Source of the DNA: Fidelibacterota bacterium
GTDB lineage: Bacteria; Fidelibacterota; UBA2242
Assembly (NCBI GenBank): GCA_003645845.1
Contig: QNCV01000012.1
Coordinates: forward strand, 1-20,471
Direction of reading: 5' to 3'
DNA: 20,471 nt
Of this stretch, positions 15,133 to 20,471 are shown one piece after another. Below the pieces are notes generated by a model. That model was not told the origin of the DNA and did not search any database. It saw only the letters and a list, made by a program, of their open reading frames with translations. Made by a program: the position numbers and the translations under genes. Numbering within the stretch: the stretch's first letter is position 1; every line of letters begins with the position of its first letter.

Positions 15133-15253
15133 TAAATCAGTTTCCAGCTGTTTATTTTACGTCATTCACCCTTAGCAACCATATCTGGTCAAATAAATAC
15201 GCGGTAAATTAGACAAATTCTCTGTGAATTAAAAGTGCCTTCTCCCTGCCCAA
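15133..15253 (-). other. intergenic region upstream of murQ
   Basis: 121 bases between the S9 peptidase stop and the murQ start. It should hold the promoter of the murQ operon. On the minus strand a TTGACC occurs about 60 bases before murQ, but no good -10 lies at the right distance. No strong terminator hairpin for the peptidase gene is visible. Confidence 0.4.
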
Positions 15254-17299
15254 TCACTTCAGATAGGAATCCAACCAGTCAAATATCGTTTCATGCCAGA
15301 AGCGACTGTTTTGCGGTTTGGTCACAAAGTGGGTTTCGTCGGGAAAAATCACCAGCTTGGCCGGGATTCCCTTTCGCCGCAAAGCCGTAAAAGGCATCAG
15401 CCCCTCGGTGTAAGCCAGGCGGTAATCATGCTCTCCGTGAATAATCAGCATCGGTGTCTTAAAATTATTGACATAATTATGGGGTGACCATTTTTTATAG
15501 TACTCTTCATCCTCCCAATAGGGTCCGTTAAACTCCCATTCGGGAAACCAGAGTTCTTCGGTGGTCAGAAAATTTGTATAAAGGTTAAATGTACCGTCGT
15601 GATTAACCAGGGTTTTAAAGGGGACTCTGAAAGCATCCATGTGACCTTCAATCCAGTTCATCATGTATCCGCCGAAGGATGCTCCGGCAGCGGCAATTCG
15701 TTGGGAATCAATAAAGGAAAATGAATCCAGGACATAGGACTGTCCGGCCACGATATCCTGAAATGCCTTCCCGCCCCAGTCTTTTGATATCTCGTCCGTA
15801 AATTTTTGTCCGTAGCCCGTGCTGCCCCGTGGATTGATCATCACCATGACATATCCCTGAGCAGCCCACATCTGGATATTCCAGCGGTAATGCCATTCAT
15901 CCTGCCAGGCGCCCTGGGGACCTCCGTGGACAAAGAATACCGCCGGATATTTTTTAGATTCATCGAAAAAGGGCGGTTTGACAATGAATCCATGCACCTT
16001 GTCGCCCTTTGCTCCGTTAAACCAGAAATCCTCAATGTCATTCATCTCAACATTGGCAAGTAATTGATCGTTAAAGTGAGTCAATTGTCGGGAACTTCCG
16101 TCCCGGGTTGAGCCAACGTACAGTTCAAAGGGACGGGTTGTACGCTCATGCAGATAGGCAAAGGTTTTTCCGTCGGGACTGACACTGAGATAGCGATTGT
16201 TCCCAGGGGAAACAAGCTCTGTCAGACGCCCCTTTTTCAAATCCAGACGCTTGATTTTCAGGCGGGCCTGCTCATCAATTCTCAGTAAAAGCGATTTACT
16301 GTCCGGCAGCCAGGCATAACTTTCGATTCTTATATCCTTATCCTCTGTCAGATTTTTGAATTTTCCTCTCTTCATATCCAGAATGAAAAGGTCCGGTTTA
16401 TCCGATTCAAAGCCGGCCCGTTTCATTGACAGAAAGGACAAATATCTGCCATCGGGTGAAAATTGCGGGTCGCTCTCATTACCGGAAAAATCCCGGTCCT
16501 TACATGAAGTTGACATCAGTTCCAGGTCACCTCCAATCACCGGAACCCGCCAGACATCATTGTCGGTGCTGGCGGCAACCATTTTACTGTGATTGCTGGT
16601 AAAAACCAGGTACCTGGAATCCGGTGAAAAAGCAAAGCCACCGGACAGAGCAATCGGCGGAACATCATAATTACCGGGAGTCAGGTCTCTGAAATCACCA
16701 CTTGCTACATCCAGGATAAACAGATGTGAGCGCTTGTGGTCCCACCAGGTATCCCAATGACGATAGAGCAGGTCCTCATAAACACGGGCTTTCACCTGGC
16801 TGTTCTCAATATCCTTATCTTTTTTCTCCATAGCCGCCTGATCATCGCCAAGTTCGGGGTAAACTCTGGATGTAAAAGCGATTTGCCGCCCATCGGGTGA
16901 CCAGATAAATTCATCCACGCCGGTATAATGGCTGGTCAATTGGGTTGGTTTCTCATCTGTAATGCTCTGAAGCCAGATTTGTCCGCCCGACAGAAAGGCC
17001 AGGCGACCATCCGGCGACCAGCGCGGTGATGACGCCGATTTCTCACCGTCGCTGAAGCGGCGCAGGCCTTTTCCATCCGTACCAATCAGATAAATATCGG
17101 TATGGCTGTTGTTTTCCGCCTCATTCATGATCTGGGCCGTAAAGGCAATCCGTTTACCGTTCGGAGATATCCGCGGATCCTTTAAGCGTTTACATGCAAT
17201 CAGATCATCAAATGTCAACGCCCTTTTTTCAACAGCATGGATTGCCGTCATTCCAAAAACCAGACAAACCGTTAACACGGTCATCATTCTCCCATGCAT
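15254..17299 (-). CDS. exported S9 family prolyl oligopeptidase-type peptidase
   Basis: 681-residue serine peptidase of family S9 (DPP/acylaminoacyl-peptidase group). Residues 1-22 form a signal peptide ending near AIHA-VE, so it acts in the periplasm or outside the cell. Residues about 28-420 are a beta-propeller with WSPDGR-type repeats near 94, 133, 224, 280 and 372. Residues about 430-681 are the alpha/beta hydrolase domain with the oxyanion region FFVHGGPQGAW, nucleophile Ser541 in GASFGGY, Asp625 in IHGEHDYR and His657 in DETHF. The ATG at 17299 has a good ribosome site (GAGGTG, 17305-17310). It follows the GH1 gene by 17 bases and is probably co-transcribed. Its natural peptide substrate is unknown; scavenging of peptides fits. 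Confidence 0.93.
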   Translation of the reverse strand: MHGRMMTVLTVCLVFGMTAIHAVEKRALTFDDLIACKRLKDPRISPNGKRIAFTAQIMNEAENNSHTDIYLIGTDGKGLRRFSDGEKSASSPRWSPDGRLAFLSGGQIWLQSITDEKPTQLTSHYTGVDEFIWSPDGRQIAFTSRVYPELGDDQAAMEKKDKDIENSQVKARVYEDLLYRHWDTWWDHKRSHLFILDVASGDFRDLTPGNYDVPPIALSGGFAFSPDSRYLVFTSNHSKMVAASTDNDVWRVPVIGGDLELMSTSCKDRDFSGNESDPQFSPDGRYLSFLSMKRAGFESDKPDLFILDMKRGKFKNLTEDKDIRIESYAWLPDSKSLLLRIDEQARLKIKRLDLKKGRLTELVSPGNNRYLSVSPDGKTFAYLHERTTRPFELYVGSTRDGSSRQLTHFNDQLLANVEMNDIEDFWFNGAKGDKVHGFIVKPPFFDESKKYPAVFFVHGGPQGAWQDEWHYRWNIQMWAAQGYVMVMINPRGSTGYGQKFTDEISKDWGGKAFQDIVAGQSYVLDSFSFIDSQRIAAAGASFGGYMMNWIEGHMDAFRVPFKTLVNHDGTFNLYTNFLTTEELWFPEWEFNGPYWEDEEYYKKWSPHNYVNNFKTPMLIIHGEHDYRLAYTEGLMPFTALRRKGIPAKLVIFPDETHFVTKPQNSRFWHETIFDWLDSYLK

Positions 17300-17304
17300 C
17301 TTTT

Positions 17305-17310
17305 CACCTC
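17305..17310 (-). promoter_or_regulatory. ribosome binding site of the S9 peptidase gene
   Basis: Minus-strand GAGGTG lies 5 bases before the ATG at 17299, just after the GH1 stop, and confirms the start that gives the full signal peptide. Confidence 0.75.
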
Positions 17311-17316
17311 AATTTT

Positions 17317-18735
17317 TTATTCATCAATCGTCTGACTGTTTTTAATAATATCCCCATAGATTTGTGCGCCGTTCTTCAGCGTTCGCTCTTGGGTCTGATA
17401 ATCCACATAATACAAACCAAAACGCTTTTCGAAGCCTTCCGCCCATTCAAAGTTATCCATCAGTGACCAGTAGTAATAGCCACGGACATCAATTTTATCC
17501 AAAATGGCCTCATGCACCGCTTCAATATGCTGCAGAATAAAACGTTTACGCAATTGATCGTCCTGAGTTGCAATTCCGTTCTCGGTAATATAAATAGGCA
17601 CACCAAAGACCCGAACTATTTTCAACGCCCGATAAAGTCCAGCTGGATAGACGGCCCAATCCATATCGGTCCGCGGCAGCTTTTTCTTCGGTTCAAGCCG
17701 GATTTTCAGCTCCGATTTAAGGTCGAATCGGGTTAAATACTGGGTATAATAGTTAACGCCAATCCAGTCAAGCGTATCGGCGAGTCCGGGTAAATCTTTG
17801 CGAAAACGAACCGTATTGAAAAGATTGAACCGAAATTGCTCTGTTCTGAAGGCATCCAGCAGCGCATGATTATACAGACGATCCAACGTCAGTGTCGTTA
17901 ACCAGTCCGGTAGCCACCACTTGCGGGCCGGATCGAAAATACTGATATTTTTCACAATACCGACCTTGCAGGGAACACCGTCACCATCGGCATCCGTTCG
18001 GACCGTTTTATGGAGAATCCGGTAAGCCCGCTGATGGGCTTTCAGCAAATTCGCCAGTACTCTCGCTGCAAGATTCGGATCCCTTTTTCCGGGCGGCCAG
18101 ACTCCCCGAACCCAGCCCATAAGGGCATACACAACCGGCTCATTAAAGGTTGCCCATAAATCCACATAGGGTCCAAGGGTTTCGGCTGTTTTTTCCGTGA
18201 AATCCGCAAAATAGCGGACAGAATCGGGATGTTCAAAACCACCCCGTTCCGCCAGCCATTGTGGCAATGTAAAATGATGGAGCGTCAGATTGGGTTCTAT
18301 GCCCGTATCCCGCATGGTCATACAGGTTTCGATATAGTGATCGGCGGCGGACTGTTCCCAGACTCCCGGTCGGGGCATCAGCTTACTCCATTCCACAGAA
18401 AACCGGTAGGAGTTGCAGCCAAGTTCCCTCAGGAGTCGCAGGTCTTCCTTATAACGATTCCAATGATCGGCAGCCATTCCGGCTGTATCACTGTTTTTTA
18501 TTCTGGGGCGGGCTTCGGAATCAAAGGATTTTTCCCACCGGCTCCAGTCATTATTACGGCAGTCCCCTTCCACCTGGTGAGCGGACGTGGCTGCTCCCCA
18601 GAGAAAACCTTTCGGAAAACGGAAATCATCAATGGAGATGCGGTGCTCTTTCCATTTTACATCGTGATGCCGGATGTTCAACCAGATCGTCAGTAAAACG
18701 AGAAAGAGAAACAGGAGGATAAGGAGATTCAGCAT
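17317..18735 (-). CDS. membrane-anchored glycoside hydrolase family 1 (beta-glucosidase-like)
   Basis: 472-residue GH1 retaining beta-glycosidase. The (beta/alpha)8 domain begins near residue 40 with FPKGFLWGAATSAHQVEG. The acid/base is Glu199 in ATFNEP, the nucleophile is Glu385 in YITENG, and the aglycone/sugar-binding WSLMDNFEWAEGF (423-435) is intact. GH1 enzymes are usually cytoplasmic, but residues 1-19 (MLNLLILLFLFLVLLTIWL) form a hydrophobic segment with no cleavage site, so it appears membrane-anchored. The positive residues just after it could place the catalytic domain on the cytoplasmic face. Substrate (beta-glucoside, galactoside or other) is undetermined. It lies 17 bases upstream of the S9 peptidase gene in one unit. 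No clear Shine-Dalgarno is visible. Confidence 0.93.
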   Translation of the reverse strand: MLNLLILLFLFLVLLTIWLNIRHHDVKWKEHRISIDDFRFPKGFLWGAATSAHQVEGDCRNNDWSRWEKSFDSEARPRIKNSDTAGMAADHWNRYKEDLRLLRELGCNSYRFSVEWSKLMPRPGVWEQSAADHYIETCMTMRDTGIEPNLTLHHFTLPQWLAERGGFEHPDSVRYFADFTEKTAETLGPYVDLWATFNEPVVYALMGWVRGVWPPGKRDPNLAARVLANLLKAHQRAYRILHKTVRTDADGDGVPCKVGIVKNISIFDPARKWWLPDWLTTLTLDRLYNHALLDAFRTEQFRFNLFNTVRFRKDLPGLADTLDWIGVNYYTQYLTRFDLKSELKIRLEPKKKLPRTDMDWAVYPAGLYRALKIVRVFGVPIYITENGIATQDDQLRKRFILQHIEAVHEAILDKIDVRGYYYWSLMDNFEWAEGFEKRFGLYYVDYQTQERTLKNGAQIYGDIIKNSQTIDE

Positions 18736-18901
18736 TCTTTATTATTTCAAAATAAATTATTCAAACACATAAAATAACGCCGTTGAAACTATCAAAGTTT
18801 CCAATAAAGGGCAAGGAAAAGAGATTAGCCGGGATTTTTTTATTATTTTTCCACAAACAGTTTAATATATTCTGGAAACAGCTTTAAAAAAGGAGCATTT
18901 T
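18736..18901. promoter_or_regulatory. divergent intergenic region between GH1 and aldo/keto reductase genes
   Basis: 166 AT-rich bases that must hold divergent promoters. A perfect inverted repeat GAAACT-ATCAA-AGTTTC lies at 18785-18801 and could be an operator. A TAATAT at 18863-18868 is a candidate -10 for the rightward gene, with only a weak -35 (TTTATT, 18840-18845). AGGAG (18891-18895) lies 6 bases before the GTG at 18902. Promoter calls are tentative; the repeat and ribosome site are plain. Confidence 0.45.
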
Positions 18902-19819
18902 GTGGAACAACAGATAATTGGATCCAGTTCACTAAAATCATCCCGTCTTGTGTACGGTTGCATGCGGATTGTCGGTGACGGATCACCGGAAAGCCGTCAA
19001 AAGGGCAAGCTGGCCGTGCGAGCCGCCTATGAATCCGGTTTTACGCATTTTGATCATGCCGATATTTACGGCGGAGGTGAGTGTGAGAAACTGTTCGCGG
19101 AAGTTCTCAGAGATATCCCCGGAATGCGGGAAAATATCATCATTACCAGCAAATGCGGTATCCGGGGAAAAGATAATCCAATTTCAGGAGTACCCGCCCG
19201 CTACGATTTTTCAAAAGAATACATCCTGAAAAGTGTTGACGGCATTTTAACGCGTCTGCAAATCGATACCCTGGATATCCTCCTGCTGCACCGGCCGGAT
19301 TATCTTTTCCAGGCGGAAGAAGTTGCCGATGCCTTTCAGACACTTCAGGATGCCGGTAAAGTCCGTTATTTCGGTGTCAGTAACTTCAAACCTTCACAAC
19401 TGACATTGCTGCAGAGTGCCTGCCCGATGCCGTTAATTACCAACCAGGTGGAAATCAATGTTCATAACATTAACGCTCTTCTGGATGGTACGCTTGACCA
19501 ATGCCAGCAGGAACATATTTCCCCTCAAGCCTGGTGCCCACTGGGCGGGGTTGTATATCCGGCATGGGGTAACACATTTTCCCCGGAAGATGAAGCCCGG
19601 ATCAAAGCCGAATTTGACCGTCAGGCCAAGAAATACGACACGGAAAACTGGATTATCATGCTGACCTGGCTGCTAAAACATCCGGCCGGGATATTCCCGA
19701 TCATCGGTACGACAAATTCAAACCGGATCAAGGCTTCTCTCCAGGCATTGAAAATTCCGTACAGCCGGGAAGACTGGTACAGCCTGCTGGAAGCCCGCAA
19801 CGGTCAGCCGGTTCCCTGA
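18902..19819 (+). CDS. aldo/keto reductase (YdhF-like)
   Basis: 305-residue NAD(P)H-dependent oxidoreductase of the aldo/keto reductase superfamily, which reduces carbonyls in a TIM barrel. The catalytic tetrad is complete: Asp51 and Tyr56 (FDHADIYGGG), Lys84 (ITSKCG) and His130 (LLLHRPD). The cofactor-binding parts are GVSNFKPSQL and, near the end, PIIGTTNSNRIKASLQA. The style is closest to the E. coli YdhF group, whose physiological substrates are unknown. The start is GTG at 18902 with AGGAG 6 bases upstream; it gives the expected N-terminal strand. The gene is followed by a GNAT acetyltransferase after 33 bases, probably in the same transcript. Substrate cannot be inferred. Confidence 0.93.
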   Translation: MEQQIIGSSSLKSSRLVYGCMRIVGDGSPESRQKGKLAVRAAYESGFTHFDHADIYGGGECEKLFAEVLRDIPGMRENIIITSKCGIRGKDNPISGVPARYDFSKEYILKSVDGILTRLQIDTLDILLLHRPDYLFQAEEVADAFQTLQDAGKVRYFGVSNFKPSQLTLLQSACPMPLITNQVEINVHNINALLDGTLDQCQQEHISPQAWCPLGGVVYPAWGNTFSPEDEARIKAEFDRQAKKYDTENWIIMLTWLLKHPAGIFPIIGTTNSNRIKASLQALKIPYSREDWYSLLEARNGQPVP

Positions 19820-19839
19820 AAAATTAGAATATGATCAAT

Positions 19840-19846
19840 GGAGGAG
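19840..19846 (+). promoter_or_regulatory. ribosome binding site of the GNAT gene
   Basis: GGAGGAG lies 6 bases before the ATG at 19853, a strong match that fixes the start. Confidence 0.8.
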
Positions 19847-19852
19847 TAATAC

Positions 19853-20326
19853 ATGAATGATACGATTCAGATTCGCAAGGCGACCATCGCAGATGCAGCA
19901 ATTATTGCTGAATTTAACAGCGCCATGGCCTTCGAAACCGAGAGAAAGCATCTGGATACAGACACGATAAACGCCGGAGTAAGCAACCTGTTTAAGCATC
20001 CCGAATACGGCTTTTACATCGTGGCCGAGTCAGACCATCGGGTTTGTGGTTGTCTCTTAATCACCTACGAATGGAGCGACTGGCGCAACGGGTTGATCTG
20101 GTGGATTCAGAGCGTTTACATTCATCCGGATTATCGCCGGCAGGGAATTTACCGGCAGATGTATGCATTCATTAAAAACCTGGCAAAAAATGAAAATAAT
20201 GTCCGTGGATTCCGCCTCTATGTGGAAAAAGAAAACCGTATAGCCCAGAAAACATATGAATCCCTCGGGATGAGAGAAACCGTCTACAAGTTATACGAAG
20301 AACTGATAAATATCGGAAAGAAGTGA
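19853..20326 (+). CDS. GNAT family N-acetyltransferase
   Basis: 157-residue protein of the Gcn5-related acetyltransferase superfamily, which moves an acetyl group from acetyl-CoA to an amine. The N-terminal strand IQIRKATIADAAIIAEFN is typical. Motif A at residues about 86-104 (QSVYIHPDYRRQGIYRQMY) has the pyrophosphate-binding R-R-Q-G-I-Y at 95-100, with Tyr in the place of the usual second Gly or Ala. Motif B includes LYVEKENRIAQKTYESLGM, the common Y-x-x-x-G-M end. It follows the aldo/keto reductase gene by 33 bases and has its own strong ribosome site. The acceptor substrate is unknown. Confidence 0.9.
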   Translation: MNDTIQIRKATIADAAIIAEFNSAMAFETERKHLDTDTINAGVSNLFKHPEYGFYIVAESDHRVCGCLLITYEWSDWRNGLIWWIQSVYIHPDYRRQGIYRQMYAFIKNLAKNENNVRGFRLYVEKENRIAQKTYESLGMRETVYKLYEELINIGKK

Positions 20327-20393
20327 TAGCAACCGTCTTTTCGCCCCGGTTATCCGAAAGAATAAAAATCGGTAACAAGATCATAGGTCTTTT

Positions 20394-20427
20394 ACCGTCA
20401 AATTGATAAATTTGGCGGTTATTTTAT
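20394..20427 (+). terminator. probable rho-independent terminator after the GNAT gene
   Basis: An 11-bp stem, ACCGTCAAATT (20394-20404) with AATTTGGCGGT (20409-20419), has the loop GATA and one G-U pair in RNA. It is followed by TATTTTAT. The stem is partly AT-rich and the T-run is broken, so the call is probable rather than certain. Confidence 0.55.
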
Positions 20428-20453
20428 CAAACCAAACTAAAAAAGAGGTTTCC

Positions 20454-20471
20454 GTGTCTATTCATGAAAAT
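20454..20471 (+). CDS. possible start of a further gene, cut by the window end
   Basis: A GTG at 20454 has AAAGAGG (20442-20448) 5 bases upstream and opens a frame MSIHEN that runs out of the window. The layout after a terminator suggests a true gene start, but six codons cannot identify a product. An ATG at 20464 in another frame is the alternative. Confidence 0.4.

Noticed and set aside
18229..18696. 155-codon plus-strand ORF opposite the GH1 gene
   Set aside because: It is antisense to the conserved N-terminal part of the GH1 domain, with no promoter or ribosome site.
17317..18735. The glycosidase as NagZ, which would complete the cell-wall recycling set
   Set aside because: NagZ belongs to GH3. 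The TFNEP and ITENG motifs here are clearly GH1, so it is not the recycling hexosaminidase.
20331..20351. Hairpin AACCG...CGGTT just after the GNAT gene as terminator
   Set aside because: Only a 5-bp stem with a large loop and no following T-run; the hairpin at 20394-20419 is a better candidate.
1..20471. Hidden mobile element, CRISPR array, toxin-antitoxin or defence system
   Set aside because: No transposase or integrase motifs, no regularly spaced repeats, and no small paired genes. Nearly every base is taken by recognised housekeeping or metabolic genes.

Overview
The window is about 20.5 kb of dense, mostly housekeeping bacterial chromosome with moderate GC. There are no tRNA, rRNA, insertion-sequence, phage or CRISPR signals. 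A SPOR-domain lipoprotein, peptidoglycan-recycling genes and an exported S9 peptidase indicate a diderm (Gram-negative) bacterium. The overall flavour suggests an FCB-like lineage such as Calditrichota or Marinimicrobia, but that assignment is an impression from gene content and cannot be proved from the window.

Layout: (1) 1-2244, plus strand: the 3' end of ndk, a SPOR lipoprotein and an unfamiliar polytopic membrane protein with an acidic tail, closed by a clear terminator at 2271-2304. (2) 2358-8065, plus strand: the classical ribosomal-protein and fatty-acid cluster yceD(DUF177)-rpmF-fabH-fabD-fabG-acpP-fabF-rnc, without the plsX gene that often sits between rpmF and fabH. (3) 15132 down to 8062, minus strand: a tightly packed run murQ-anmK-phosphohexomutase-prenyl diphosphate synthase-ptsH-ptsI-bifunctional nuclease (BFN/UVR). 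It converges on rnc, and the two stop codons share the palindrome TTAA. (4) 18735 down to 15254, minus strand: a GH1 beta-glycosidase with an N-terminal membrane anchor, then an exported S9 peptidase. (5) 18902-20326, plus strand: an aldo/keto reductase and a GNAT acetyltransferase, a terminator-like hairpin, and the first codons of another gene at the window edge.

How the genes work together: block 2 supplies type II fatty-acid synthesis (initiation, malonyl loading, first reduction, carrier, elongation). Block 3 converts anhydro-MurNAc to MurNAc-6-P (AnmK) and then to GlcNAc-6-P (MurQ), next to a hexose-phosphate mutase, a polyisoprenoid synthase, and a PTS phosphoryl relay (EI and HPr) with no sugar-specific EII in view. 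This suggests a regulatory PTS tied to cell-wall and envelope metabolism.

No clearly new defence or mobile system is visible. The points most worth checking are an RNase III with Cys at an active-site Asp position, the murQ-anmK-ptsHI operon, the rnc/BFN tail-to-tail overlap, a divergent Enzyme I, and the uncharacterised membrane protein.
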